Source of the DNA: Streptomyces sp. MBT65
GTDB lineage: Bacteria > Actinomycetota > Actinomycetes > Streptomycetales > Streptomycetaceae
Assembly (NCBI RefSeq): GCF_016612545.1
Contig: NZ_JAENRY010000019.1
Coordinates: 1 to 48,789, forward strand
DNA length: 48,789 nucleotides
Direction: 5' to 3'
Below, piece after piece: positions 33,233 through 42,108 of this stretch (within the stretch, counting starts at the first letter, position 1; every line of letters begins with the position of its first letter). The notes beneath the pieces were generated by a model. It saw only the letters and a list, made by a program, of their open reading frames with translations. It ran no database searches and had not been told where the DNA came from. The translations under genes and the position numbers were made by a program.

Positions 33233-34289
33233 CAGTGTCGTACTGGAACCGCTCGGGATGCTGAGCACGCCGTACGACGAGGAGCTGCGGGAGGCGCTCG
33301 CGGCGGCGCTGCCGCCGGCCGCCACCACGCTGGCCGAGGTGTGCCGGCTGGACACCCTGATCGGGCAGGCCTTCGCCGCGGCGGCCGTCCGGGCGAACGA
33401 CGAACTGTGCGGCGGGCGGGCCGAGTTGGTGGCCTCGCACGGGCAGACCGTCTATCACTGGGTGGAGGGCGGCGCGGTGCGCGGCACGCTGCAACTGGGG
33501 CAGCCGGCCTGGATCGCGGAGGCGACCGGGCTGCCGGTGGTCGCCGACTTCCGGCCACGTGACATCGCCGCCGGGGGCCAGGGCGCGCCGCTGGTGAGCC
33601 TGGTCGACCTGCTGTGGCTGCGCGGCCGTCCGGGCACACCGGTCGCGCTCAACCTCGGCGGGATCGCCAACCTCACCGCCCCCGACGGCACGGCCTTCGA
33701 CACCGGACCGGCGTGCGCGCTGATCGACGCGGCGGCGCGGGGCTTCAGCGGCGGGCGGCTCGACCACGACGCGGAGGGCGCCCTCGCGGCCCGCGGAACC
33801 GTCCATGAGCCGTTGCTGGAACGGCTGTTGAGCGAGCCGTACTACGCGCTGCCCGCCCCGAAGACGACCGGCAAGGAACTGTTCCACCTCGGATATCTCC
33901 AGGACGCGCTGGCCGGCCTGGGCACCCTCCCCGCCGAGGACGTCATCGCGACCCTCACCCTGCTCACGGCCCGCACGGTCGCGAACGCGCTCCGGCCGCT
34001 GGCTCCCACCGAGGTCATCGCCTCGGGCGGCGGCACCCGCAACCCGGTCCTGATGACCCTGCTCGCCACGGAACTCCCGGGCGTCCCCGTCCGCACCTCC
34101 GACGACCTGGGCCTCCCGTCCCCCGCGAAGGAGGCCTACGCCTTCGCCGTCCTCGGCTTCCTCACGGCCCACGGCCTCCCGGGCACGATCCCGACCAGCA
34201 CCGGCGCCCGGCATCCGAGCGTGCTCGGGTCCATGACACCGGGGCCTCCGACGGTCGAACGGGGGCCTGTGCGGCTGGTGTTGGGGTGA
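33153..34289 (+). CDS. anmK: Anhydro-N-acetylmuramic acid kinase
   Basis: A 378-aa ASKHA-fold kinase that opens and phosphorylates 1,6-anhydro-MurNAc to MurNAc-6-phosphate during peptidoglycan recycling. It opens with V-I-G-L-M-S-G-T-S-Y-D (phosphate 1 motif, normally G-T-S-x-D). H-G-Q-T-V-Y-H near residue 96, D-F-R-P-R-D-I-A-A-G-G-Q-G-A-P near 131 (catalytic Asp), L-N-L-G-G-I-A-N near 168, and A-S-G-G-G-T-R-N near 291 follow. ATG 33153 has GGGGAG about 10 nt upstream within the transporter gene. Confidence 0.94.
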   Translation: MLVIGLMSGTSYDAIDAAAAGLSLVGDSVVLEPLGMLSTPYDEELREALAAALPPAATTLAEVCRLDTLIGQAFAAAAVRANDELCGGRAELVASHGQTVYHWVEGGAVRGTLQLGQPAWIAEATGLPVVADFRPRDIAAGGQGAPLVSLVDLLWLRGRPGTPVALNLGGIANLTAPDGTAFDTGPACALIDAAARGFSGGRLDHDAEGALAARGTVHEPLLERLLSEPYYALPAPKTTGKELFHLGYLQDALAGLGTLPAEDVIATLTLLTARTVANALRPLAPTEVIASGGGTRNPVLMTLLATELPGVPVRTSDDLGLPSPAKEAYAFAVLGFLTAHGLPGTIPTSTGARHPSVLGSMTPGPPTVERGPVRLVLG

Positions 34290-34409
34290 CGGAGAACAGC
34301 CCGCCGTCGTACCGGCGCACCCCCGCCGACGCGCCCGTACCGCCCCGTCCCCCCGATCCGGGCCGGATCCTCTCATCCCGCTTTCACCGACGCCTCATAC
34401 GGTAGGGGC

Positions 34410-35429
34410 ATGACGCAGGTGACTCCCCCCGGGTGGTACCCCGATCCCGGGCAGACGAATGACGGTCCCGCCGCCGAGCGCTGGTGGGACGGCAAGGCAT
34501 GGACGGACCGGACCCGGCCCGCGGGGTCGGGGGCCGAGTGGGGTCCCCCGACCGAGCCGCCGTACGCCGGGGCGTATCCGGCGTATCCCGCCGTGCCCCC
34601 GGCCGCGCCGCGCCGCAATCTGCGCACGGGCATAGCCGTGGCGGTGGCCGTGGCGGTGCTCACCGCGATCGGTGTCGGTGCGTACGCGCTGTCCGACAAC
34701 GGCAGCGGGAACGGCACCCAGGCCGGCAACCAGCAGGCGCCGAACGGCCAGGGCGGCTTCGGCGGCCAGGGCGGTCCCGAGGGACAGGGCGGCACGGGCG
34801 GGTCCGGTGGTACCGGCGGTCAGAGCGATCCCTTCGGCGGCTCCGGCGGTACGGGCGGTGCGACCCCCGCACCCAGCGAGTCCGCGCAGCCGAAGGTCGA
34901 GGCCGGCGGCGCCGTGACCGACTCCCTCGACGGCATCAGCCTCCCCGTGCCGTCCGACTGGTACGGCCAGGTCATCCAGATCGGCGCGCAGGTCACGTCG
35001 AACACCTCGTACAAGTGCCCCGGCAACACCTCCCAGACCTGCACCAACGGCGGCGCGTACTCCGCGCCCGCGGTGGTGCTGGGCACGAAGGGCAGCACGG
35101 CCGAGGCGGTCGCGAAGGCGGACATCGCCGCCAATGCGAAGGAGTCCTACGGCGGTACGTCGTACGGCAGCATCACCTCGCACGAGGTGCTGGCCTCCAA
35201 GGCCGTGACCGTGGCCGGGCAGAAGGGCTATCTGGTCCGCTGGAAGGCGGTCACCAGCAAGGGCGCCGACGGCTATGTCGAGTCGCTCGCGTTCCCCTCG
35301 CCCGCGAGCAGCGGCCAGATCGTCGTGGTCCGCTTCGGTGTCGACGTCGGCCAGAAGCAGTCCGTCATCGACGAGATCACCTCGGGCATCAAGGTGTCCA
35401 CGGGCAGCGGCGACGGCCAGAAGATCTGA
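34410..35429 (+). CDS. DUF2510 membrane-anchored protein with Gly-rich linker
   Basis: A 339-aa protein. The N-terminal DUF2510 motif is P-P-G-W-Y-P-D-P-G, with W-W-D-G-K-A-W-T-D-R-T near residue 25. One transmembrane helix follows (L-R-T-G-I-A-V-A-V-A-V-A-V-L-T-A-I-G-V, about 70-92), then a long Gly/Gln/Ser repeat linker (G-G-x-G-G, about 95-150) and an extracytoplasmic domain with two Cys (Y-K-C-P-G-N-T-S-Q-T-C, about 205) that may form a disulfide. Function unknown; likely a type II membrane protein. A hairpin follows at 35441-35461. Confidence 0.88.
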   Translation: MTQVTPPGWYPDPGQTNDGPAAERWWDGKAWTDRTRPAGSGAEWGPPTEPPYAGAYPAYPAVPPAAPRRNLRTGIAVAVAVAVLTAIGVGAYALSDNGSGNGTQAGNQQAPNGQGGFGGQGGPEGQGGTGGSGGTGGQSDPFGGSGGTGGATPAPSESAQPKVEAGGAVTDSLDGISLPVPSDWYGQVIQIGAQVTSNTSYKCPGNTSQTCTNGGAYSAPAVVLGTKGSTAEAVAKADIAANAKESYGGTSYGSITSHEVLASKAVTVAGQKGYLVRWKAVTSKGADGYVESLAFPSPASSGQIVVVRFGVDVGQKQSVIDEITSGIKVSTGSGDGQKI

Positions 35430-35440
35430 TCCCGCCCCCG

Positions 35441-35461
35441 CACACCGGTCGGCCGGGTGTG
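35441..35461 (+). terminator. Weak terminator-like hairpin after the DUF2510 gene
   Basis: CACACC (35441-35446) pairs with GGTGTG (35456-35461). It lies 11 nt after the stop, with no U tract. Confidence 0.4.
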
Positions 35462-35577
35462 GCGCCTCTCCGCTCAAGAGGAACCCCACCCGGCCGGGGG
35501 GTGCGCGCCGCCCCCGTCCCCACGGTGCGGCGCGATCAGGTCACCGTCCGGTCATCCCATGGACGGCGGCCTGAGTT

Positions 35578-36192
35578 CTAGGTGAGACCGAGTGCCGGCA
35601 GCACCGCGGCCTCCACGAATCTGACGAGGTAGTCGGGGTCGGCGTAACAGCCCTCCAGGACCGGACGGGCCCGCAGGACGCCGAAGATCTGGGCCGGGAC
35701 GTACGGCAGCGCCGGATGGTCGGCCGGGACCTCGCCGCGTTCCACACCACGGCGCAGGATGTCCTCCAGCGCGGCGATCTCGGGGTGCACGAGCGCCTCA
35801 CGGACCGCCTGGGCGAGCTCGCTGTCCTGGATGACGGCGTGGCCGAGCGCCGAGACGAGTTTCGTGTCCTTCGCCGACCACGCGCCCGCCGCCCGCGCGG
35901 CCTGGCGCAGGTCCTCCGCGAGGGATCCCGTGTCGATGCCGGTGAAGTGCACCCGGCGGTTGGCGCGCAGCGCGGCGGCGACGAACTGGGGCTTGGTCCC
36001 CCACTGCCGGTACAGCGTGGACTTGCTGCACCGCGTGCTGCTGGCCACGCCCTCCATGCTGACGGAGTCGTAGCCGCATTCTCTGATCTGTTCGAGCACG
36101 GCGTCGAAGAACTCCCGCTCACGCTCCGGCGTGATCTTGGAGCGGCGCGAGGCGGCGACCGTGTCCGGTGCGTCCTCAGCCTGCGACGTCAT
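35578..36192 (-). CDS. TetR-family regulator of the PAP2/DMT operon
   Basis: A 204-aa TetR protein. HTH: S-V-S-M-E-G-V-A-S-S-T-R-C-S-K-S-T-L-Y-R-Q-W, about residues 43-64, then a helical ligand-binding domain with a TetR_C_16-like pattern. ATG 36192 faces the PAP2 gene across 224 nt that contain an extensive symmetric operator array, so it very likely represses itself and the divergent operon. The ligand is unknown. Confidence 0.92.
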   Translation of the reverse strand: MTSQAEDAPDTVAASRRSKITPEREREFFDAVLEQIRECGYDSVSMEGVASSTRCSKSTLYRQWGTKPQFVAAALRANRRVHFTGIDTGSLAEDLRQAARAAGAWSAKDTKLVSALGHAVIQDSELAQAVREALVHPEIAALEDILRRGVERGEVPADHPALPYVPAQIFGVLRARPVLEGCYADPDYLVRFVEAAVLPALGLT

Positions 36193-36256
36193 GGCTCTTC
36201 TCCTCGCTCGGCCCGCGGACTCGGGGTCCGCTCTCCCGTGTGTCTCGTTTCGCTAT

Positions 36257-36322
36257 CGATACGCCAGTGTACCGGTACTCCGCCGTATCGGTACCCGCAC
36301 GTATCGGTACACTGGCGTATCG
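36257..36322. promoter_or_regulatory. TetR operator array with 18-bp perfect inverted repeat
   Basis: CGATACGCCAGTGTACCG (36257-36274) is the exact reverse complement of CGGTACACTGGCGTATCG (36305-36322), arms 30 nt apart. In between, the palindrome GTACCGGTAC (36270-36279) and a repeated CGTATCGGTAC (36284-36294 and 36300-36310) reuse the same GTATCGGTAC half-site. A further GTACCGAT lies at 36333-36340. The block is centred between divergent tetR and PAP2 starts. Confidence 0.75.
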
Positions 36323-36416
36323 GAACGAACTCGTACCGATGAGTTCGGTCCGCCGGAAGGGTCACAAGCCCTGCCAGCACCACCACACGCACCACCGTCA
36401 GCGAAGGGGCCGGGGG

Positions 36417-37214
36417 ATGAATGCCCGCACCGAGCCTGCAGAGCCGGAGACCAGCGCGATAGCGCGGCCTCCGCTCGTCCGTGAGCTCCTGCTCGTCGCA
36501 GGACTCTTCCTCGTCTACAAGTTCGGCCGCCAACTGGCGACGGGCCATACCGGTGAGGCCCTGCACAACGCCCGCCACGTATGGGACCTGGAGCGGACCC
36601 TGCGCCTCCCGAACGAGGGCTCGGTGCAGTCGGTGCTGCTGCACAGCGACACCCTCGTGCACCTCGCGAACACCTTCTACGCGACCGTCCACTTCCCGGC
36701 CACCGTGGCCTTCCTGGTCTGGCTGTACCTGCGGCGCCCCGCGCACTACGTCTGGGCCCGCCGGGTCCTGGCGACGGTCACCTCGGCCGCCCTCGTCCTG
36801 CCCTTCGTGTTCCCGCTCGCGCCCCCGCGCATGCTGGCCGCGACGGGCCTGGTCGACACCGCCAAGGTCTACGGTCCCTCGGTCTACGGCCCGCCGACCA
36901 GCGACCACCTCTCGAACCAGTTCGCGGCGATGCCCTCGCTGCACTTCGGCTGGGCGCTGATGGTGGCGATCGGCCTGATCGTGGCGACCCGCTCGCGCTG
37001 GCGCTGGCTGTGGCTGCTGCACCCGCTGGTCACGCTGACGGTGATCGTGGGCACGGCGAACCACTACTGGCTCGACGCGATCGTGGCCGCCGCGATGCTC
37101 GGCATCGCCCTCGCGCTGATCCACCCGCCGCACCGCACGGCGAGCACGGCGGGCCGCGGTCAGCCGGAACTCGCCCCCGAGAAGCAGCCGGTGCTCGTCG
37201 GAGCCGGCCGATGA
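36417..37214 (+). CDS. PAP2-superfamily membrane phosphatase / inositol-phosphotransferase-like
   Basis: A 265-aa polytopic protein of the PAP2 (AUR1-like) superfamily with about six hydrophobic segments. Phosphatase motifs: L-A-P-P-R-M-L near residue 138, M-P-S-L-H-F-G-W near 175 (P-S-x-H), and N-H-Y-W-L-D-A near 220 (H-x-x-x-D nucleophile motif). It could dephosphorylate lipid phosphates or transfer a phosphoinositol head group. ATG 36417 follows GGGGG; its stop overlaps the ATG of the DMT gene. It is controlled by the TetR array upstream. Confidence 0.9.
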   Translation: MNARTEPAEPETSAIARPPLVRELLLVAGLFLVYKFGRQLATGHTGEALHNARHVWDLERTLRLPNEGSVQSVLLHSDTLVHLANTFYATVHFPATVAFLVWLYLRRPAHYVWARRVLATVTSAALVLPFVFPLAPPRMLAATGLVDTAKVYGPSVYGPPTSDHLSNQFAAMPSLHFGWALMVAIGLIVATRSRWRWLWLLHPLVTLTVIVGTANHYWLDAIVAAAMLGIALALIHPPHRTASTAGRGQPELAPEKQPVLVGAGR

Positions 37215-38176
37215 ACGCCACGCTCGTCGCCGTCGTCCTGTCCCTCTTCTCCGCCGTCGCCTACGCGGCCGCCGCCGTGGCCCAGGAACGGCTCGCCTCC
37301 CGCAACTCCGACGCGGGCACGCTGCGGCTGCTCGCCACCGGCGCCTGGTGGGGGACGGTCGTGCTCAACGCGGGCGCCGCGCTGCTGCACGTCGTGGCCC
37401 TCAAGTACGGTCCGCTGACCGTCGTACAGCCGCTGGGCGCGCTCACGCTCGTCGCCGCCGTCCCGATGGGCGCGCGGGTGGCCGGGCGCCGGGTCAGCGC
37501 GGTCGAGTGGCGGGGCACCGCGCTCACCCTGCTCGGCCTGTCGGCCCTACTGGTCACGGCGTCCGGCCCCCAGCCCGACCAAGTCCTCACCGTTCCCCAG
37601 GCGTTGGCGGTCGCGGGAGCGACCTCGGCGCTGATCGGCCTCCTCGCACGACGCGGCGCGAAGCCGGGTCTACGCCATGCCTCGGCGTCCGGTGTCGCCT
37701 CGGGTGTCGCCTCCGCGCTCACGCAGACCGTGACGGTCGCGGCGACGGACCGTTCGGGCCCGCTGCTGAGCATGCAGGTGGTCGGAGTCGCCCTGCTGGT
37801 CGCGGTGTTCGCGGCGGGCGGGCTGCTGCTCTCGCAGACCGCCTACCGGGGCGGCCTCGGTGCCCCGCTCGCGGTGGTGACCCTGGCGAACCCGGTGGCC
37901 GCCGCCGCGATCGGCCTCGCGCTGCTGGGCGAACGCCTCCAGGGCGGCGCGGCCGGCATCCTCCTCGCGCTGACGGGGGCGGGCATCGCGTCCTGGGGCG
38001 TGGTCCTGCTGACCCGGGTGGTCCCCGCGCTACCCCTGCCGCACGAGTACGGCGACCACGATCACCCGGTGGCCGCCGTGCTGGCGCTGGAGCCCGAATC
38101 GGCCTCCCCGGAACCGGCGTTGATGCCCCGGCAGCCGAACCGACGGTCCGAGCCGGGGCATCTCACCGCGCTGTGA
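37211..38176 (+). CDS. DMT-superfamily (EamA-like) transporter
   Basis: A 321-aa integral membrane protein with about ten hydrophobic helices arranged in two EamA-like halves (V-A-Y-A-A-A-A-V-A-Q-E-R-L near residue 16; P-L-T-V-V-Q-P-L-G-A-L near 65; A-P-L-A-V-V-T-L-A-N-P-V-A-A-A-A-I-G near 218). The C-terminal 40 aa are cytoplasmic and Pro/Glu-rich. It resembles NIPA-like or small-molecule exporters; the substrate is unknown. It is translationally coupled to the PAP2 gene (ATGA). Confidence 0.87.
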   Translation: MNATLVAVVLSLFSAVAYAAAAVAQERLASRNSDAGTLRLLATGAWWGTVVLNAGAALLHVVALKYGPLTVVQPLGALTLVAAVPMGARVAGRRVSAVEWRGTALTLLGLSALLVTASGPQPDQVLTVPQALAVAGATSALIGLLARRGAKPGLRHASASGVASGVASALTQTVTVAATDRSGPLLSMQVVGVALLVAVFAAGGLLLSQTAYRGGLGAPLAVVTLANPVAAAAIGLALLGERLQGGAAGILLALTGAGIASWGVVLLTRVVPALPLPHEYGDHDHPVAAVLALEPESASPEPALMPRQPNRRSEPGHLTAL

Positions 38177-38182
38177 CGGGGG

Positions 38183-39022
38183 TCAGCCGAGACCCCGCGA
38201 GTCCTGCTTGAGCGCGGTGTCGACGGTCAGCGCCGTCGCCACCACCAGGCTCAGCAGCGGCTCGGGCAGTTGGTAGTGGATCTGCAGGACGTAGTTGTCC
38301 GCGGTGGTGAACATCGTCTTGGCGAGGCCTTCCCAGGTCTTGGTGATCCGGGCGACCTCGTTGTCCGCGTGGTCGACGATCGCGAAGTTCCACGCCCGCC
38401 AGTTCTCCGCCTTGATCGCGCCGATCTGCCGGCCGTCCGCGAAGATGCCGAAATTGATCTTCCCGATCATGTTCTGCTGCACGATCTCGCCCACCGGCGA
38501 GCCGTCCGGGCGGGACACGAGCACCTTGGACTTCATGATCTTCGCGGGCCGGGTCAGCACCAACTGCGGCTGCCCGTAGGCGTCCCGGATCTCCAGCCGG
38601 TGGGTCATGAACTGGTCGAGACTGGAGACGAAGCGCAGCGCCTTCTTCAGCGCGCTCTGGCCTATCTCGGTGACCGAGCCGATCAGATTGCCGTTCTGAT
38701 CCATGACCTTGTACTCGTTGGTCAGCTCGATCAGCTTGGCCTTCTGGTTCACCACCAGGACCGGCTCGCTGAACAGGCTGCCACCGCCGGGGCCGCCACC
38801 CGCGACCCCGGCCTGCTGCTGCACCTGCTGCTGGACCCGCGGGTCAGGACCGGCCGCCTGTTGCGGCACGGCCTGCGGCGGCTGCTGCGGCTTGGCGCCC
38901 TGCGCCTGCTGGTCCGCGTTGGTGTGGTCGGTCCACTTCGCGCCGTCCCAGTACCGGAGGGTCTGCGGCGCTCCGTGCGGATCCGGGTACCAGCCTGCAG
39001 GTGTGTTCGAATGCGTGGTCAC
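38183..39022 (-). CDS. DUF2510 plus LURP-one/scramblase-like protein
   Basis: A 279-aa protein. The N-terminal DUF2510 (P-A-G-W-Y-P-D-P-H-G, Y-W-D-G-A-K-W-T-D-H-T) is followed by a Gln/Pro-rich linker (residues 38-85) and a phospholipid-scramblase/LURP-one beta-barrel-like domain (F-S-E-P-V-L-V-V-N-Q-K-A-K, V-M-D-Q-N-G-N-L-I-G-S-V, N-W-R-A-W-N-F-A-I-V-D). It ends in a hydrophobic helix. Likely membrane-associated; function unproven. It starts at GTG 39022 and converges on the DMT gene, 6 nt apart. Confidence 0.88.
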   Translation of the reverse strand: MTTHSNTPAGWYPDPHGAPQTLRYWDGAKWTDHTNADQQAQGAKPQQPPQAVPQQAAGPDPRVQQQVQQQAGVAGGGPGGGSLFSEPVLVVNQKAKLIELTNEYKVMDQNGNLIGSVTEIGQSALKKALRFVSSLDQFMTHRLEIRDAYGQPQLVLTRPAKIMKSKVLVSRPDGSPVGEIVQQNMIGKINFGIFADGRQIGAIKAENWRAWNFAIVDHADNEVARITKTWEGLAKTMFTTADNYVLQIHYQLPEPLLSLVVATALTVDTALKQDSRGLG

Positions 39023-39074
39023 CGGGGCACACTACCGCGAGTGCCCCGGAAAACAACCGGCTTCACGAAGCCCC

Positions 39075-41129
39075 TCAGACGGTGACGATCGCCGGGTCGC
39101 TGACCCCGGGACGGCCGTTCTCGACATGTCCGGCGAATCGCCGCAGGAAGCCCGCGTCGCCGTCGGAGGTGACCGTCAGGTCGTACCAGCGCTTGCTCGC
39201 GCCCAGGTCGACGGTGTGCCGTACGGTCGCGCCCGCCCGCACCTTGACGGTCCGGGCCTTGCCGCCGTAGCCGTTGGCGACCTTCAACTGCGCCGTCCCG
39301 GAGCCCTTGTTGGTGAAGATCAGCTCGATGTCGTCGCCGCAGGTGCGGGCGGTGACCTCGGGTCCGGCACTCTTGCCGTGGCCCTTGAAGACGCGCAGGA
39401 AGCCGTTCGGGCCGTGCACGGTCAGGTCGTACGAGCCGTTCGAGTACGCCGAGTTCCAGGCGTCGGAGACGGACTTGCCGGCCTCGGTGGTGTAACTCCA
39501 GGGCCCGTCCGTGCGGTTGGCGGAGGTGACCAGGAAGTTGGCGCCGGCCTTCGCGCCGGAGGCGAAGGTCAGCGTGAACTTTCCGGCCGCCGTGTCGGCC
39601 GAACCGTCCACCGTGGGCGCGTACTTGAGCGGCCGGGCCGGGCGCAGTCCGCGCTCCTGCTTGGGCAGCGCAGGGTTGGCGGGCGGGGTCGGGACGTAGT
39701 CGGGGTGGCGGTTCTTGTCCGGCGGCTGGTAGCCGTCGGTGTCCGGCAGCGGGACCTTCTTGACGTCCTTGCGGGAGAAGTCGAAGGCGGTGGTCAGGTC
39801 GCCGCAGATCGCGCGCCGCCACGGCGAGATGTTGGGCTCGTGGACACCGAAGCGGCGCTCCATGAACCGGATGACCGAGGTGTGGTCGAAGGTCTCCGAG
39901 CAGACGTAACCGCCCTTGCTCCAGGGCGAGACGACGATCATCGGGACGCGCTGGCCGAGACCGTAGGGACCGGCCGGGTGGCCGGCGTTGCCCGCGAAGA
40001 GGTCCGGGCCGACGTCGACGGTCGACTTGCCCTGCGCGGCCGAGCCCGGCGCGAACGGCGGCACCATGTGGTCGAAGAAGCCGTCGTTCTCGTCGTACGT
40101 GATGAACAGGGCCGTCTTCGCCCAGACCTTGGGGTCGGAGGTGAGCGCGTCCAGGACCTGGGCGACGTACCAAGCACCGTAGTTCGCGGGCCAGTTGGGG
40201 TGCTCGGTGAAGGCCTCGGGGGCGACGATCCAGGAGATCTTCGGCAGCTTGCCGCCCTTGACGTCCGCCTTCAACTGGTCGAAGAAGCCCTCGCCCTTGG
40301 TGGCGTCGGTGCCGGTGCGGGCCTTGTCGTAGAGCGGGTCGCCGGGCTGGGCGTTCTGGAACTGCTTGAAGTAGAGGAGCGAGTTGTCGCCGTAGTTGCC
40401 GCGGTAGGCGTCCGTGATCCAGCCCCAGCCGCCGGCCGCGTCGAGGCCGTCGCCGACGTCCTGGTAGATCTTCCAGGAGACGCCCGCCTTCTCCAGCCGC
40501 TCGGGGTACGTCGTCCAGCTGTAGCCGGCCTCGTCGTTGCCGAGGACGGGGCCGCCGCCCTGGCCGTCGTTGCCGGTGTAACCCGTCCACAGGTAGTAGC
40601 GGTTGGGGTCGGTGGAGCCGATGAACGAGCAGTGGTAGGCGTCGCAGATGGTGAAGGAGTCGGCGAGCGCGTAGTGGAAGGGGATGTCCTCACGGTTCAG
40701 GTACGCCATCGTCGTGGAGCCCTTGGACGGCACCCACTTGTCGTACTTGCCGCCGTCGAACGCGGCGTGTCCGTCGTTCCAGCCGTGCGGGAGGTCCTGG
40801 ATGAACTGGAGGCCCAGGTCGTCGGCCTCGGGGCGGAACGGCAGGATGTCCTTGGTGCCGTCCGACTGGTACCAGACCGGTTTACCGTCCTGCCGGGTCA
40901 CGACCGGGCGGGGGTCGCCGAAGCCCCGGACGCCTCTGAGCGAACCGAAGTAGTGGTCGAAGGACCGGTTCTCCTGCATCAGCACGACGATGTGCTCGAC
41001 ATCCTCGATGCTCCCCGAGCTGTGGTTCGCGGGAAGCGCGGCGGCCCGCTCGATGCTGCTCGACAGTGCCGTGAACGCCGTGGTGGCACCGGCGAGTTGG
41101 AGAAATCGACGCCGATTGACTTCGGACAT
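39075..41129 (-). CDS. Tat-exported phospholipase C
   Basis: A 684-aa phosphoesterase-family phospholipase C. The Tat signal N-R-R-R-F-L-Q-L-A-G (residues 5-14) is followed by a hydrophobic h-region and an Ala-rich cleavage zone near residue 32. The catalytic domain begins I-E-D-V-E-H-I-V-V-L-M-Q-E-N-R-S-F-D-H-Y-F-G, where the E-N-R-S-F motif supplies metal and nucleophile residues. Y-D-E-N-D-G-F-F-D-H near 345 is a second signature. Two C-terminal DUF756-type beta domains (about 495-580 and 590-684) complete the bacterial PLC layout. ATG 41129 is chosen over an in-frame extension to 41240 because the Tat signal starts there. Confidence 0.95.
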   Translation of the reverse strand: MSEVNRRRFLQLAGATTAFTALSSSIERAAALPANHSSGSIEDVEHIVVLMQENRSFDHYFGSLRGVRGFGDPRPVVTRQDGKPVWYQSDGTKDILPFRPEADDLGLQFIQDLPHGWNDGHAAFDGGKYDKWVPSKGSTTMAYLNREDIPFHYALADSFTICDAYHCSFIGSTDPNRYYLWTGYTGNDGQGGGPVLGNDEAGYSWTTYPERLEKAGVSWKIYQDVGDGLDAAGGWGWITDAYRGNYGDNSLLYFKQFQNAQPGDPLYDKARTGTDATKGEGFFDQLKADVKGGKLPKISWIVAPEAFTEHPNWPANYGAWYVAQVLDALTSDPKVWAKTALFITYDENDGFFDHMVPPFAPGSAAQGKSTVDVGPDLFAGNAGHPAGPYGLGQRVPMIVVSPWSKGGYVCSETFDHTSVIRFMERRFGVHEPNISPWRRAICGDLTTAFDFSRKDVKKVPLPDTDGYQPPDKNRHPDYVPTPPANPALPKQERGLRPARPLKYAPTVDGSADTAAGKFTLTFASGAKAGANFLVTSANRTDGPWSYTTEAGKSVSDAWNSAYSNGSYDLTVHGPNGFLRVFKGHGKSAGPEVTARTCGDDIELIFTNKGSGTAQLKVANGYGGKARTVKVRAGATVRHTVDLGASKRWYDLTVTSDGDAGFLRRFAGHVENGRPGVSDPAIVTV

Positions 41130-41273
41130 GGGTGAGGCACCTCTCATCCTGACGCGCGGCCGGCCGGAACATGGCGAAATGCGCGCGGTGCGAGTGTTCC
41201 AAGAGCAACAAACGTCAGGGAAGGGTCCGGTGGCGCCCATGTGAAACTCGCCCGTACGTGCGGGGGCGGACCG

Positions 41274-42083
41274 TCACGTCGTCGCGAGGGCCTCCGTCGG
41301 GGTGAGCCGGGAGGCCCGGACGGAGAGGTGGACACCGGCGGCCATGCCGATGAGGACGGCACCGGCGAAGCCGCCCCGCCACCGCCGGGAGCGGGATCAG
41401 GGGAGTTCGGGACAGACCGTCGGCGCGAGGACGTTGCGGACGGCGTCGATGCCGTCCTCCCTGGCCTTGACGTCGATGACGGTGGGGTGGCCGGTGAAGC
41501 CCAGTCGGGTACGGGCCGCGTCCCGGCCGACCGGCACCGAGCGGTCGATGTCGGGCGAGAGCGGGGTCCGCGCGAGGATGCCGATGACCGTGAACCAGCG
41601 CTGGTCGACGTAGATCTGCGGGGCGGGCCGCCCCGGGACGATCCGCGCGACGCCCATCCGGGTGGCGGCCACCGAGCCGAGGACGGCCGTGGGGAACTTC
41701 TCGGTGCTCGCGCTGAGGAAACGCCCGAACACCTCGGCACGGGTGTTGGCGACCGCGCCGGCCGTCGTCACCGGACCGATCCGGCGGACCATGTCCACGG
41801 ACCGGGGAGGGAGTTCGACGGGCGGGGTCTGGTTCGGGACCGGCGCGACCTGGAGCATGTTGGTGCCCGGCGCGAAGAGTTGCTCCATCAGCGCCTTCTG
41901 GCTGGACGCCGGGATCCCGGTGACCACGATCATCGTGGCGATGCCGATCGAGATGCCCAGCGCGGTGCTCCCGTGGCCGCCCGAACCGCCGCACGCGGCG
42001 AGGAGGGGAGAGCCGGTGCCGCGCCGAGGCCGGCGAAGGCTACGGACCGCCTTCGCTGGGGGGGGGTTTCGCCATGGCGGCAC
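41274..42083 (-). pseudogene. Remnant of a MacB/FtsX-type ABC transporter permease
   Basis: The N-terminal remnant (42083 to 41397) contains the helix L-G-I-S-I-G-I-A-T-M-I-V-V-T-G-I-P-A-S-S-Q-K-A-L and the following periplasmic domain, then a TGA at 41397-41399. In the same frame beyond it, G-G-F-A-G-A-V-L-I-G-M-A-A-G-V and R-A-S-R-L-T-P-T-E-A-L-A-T-T then a stop (41274) are the C-terminus of such permeases. The middle, with helices 2 and 3 (roughly 110-130 aa), is missing. The region upstream of the first helix is also garbled beside a long G run (about 42058-42067). No ATPase gene is nearby, so the transporter is dead. Confidence 0.75.
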
Positions 42084-42108
42084 AGTGGCCGGAGGATATG
42101 AAGATCCT

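Noticed and set aside
34740..34870. GGCGGT-rich tandem repeats as a DNA repeat element
   Set aside because: They encode the Gly-rich linker of the DUF2510 protein in frame.
39005..39015. GTTCGAATG as a fourth tRNA T-loop
   Set aside because: No flanking T stem, acceptor or anticodon arm on either strand; it is the 5' end of the scramblase-like gene.
42058..42067. G-run as a phase-variation tract
   Set aside because: It lies in decayed permease sequence with no intact gene to switch; more likely drift.
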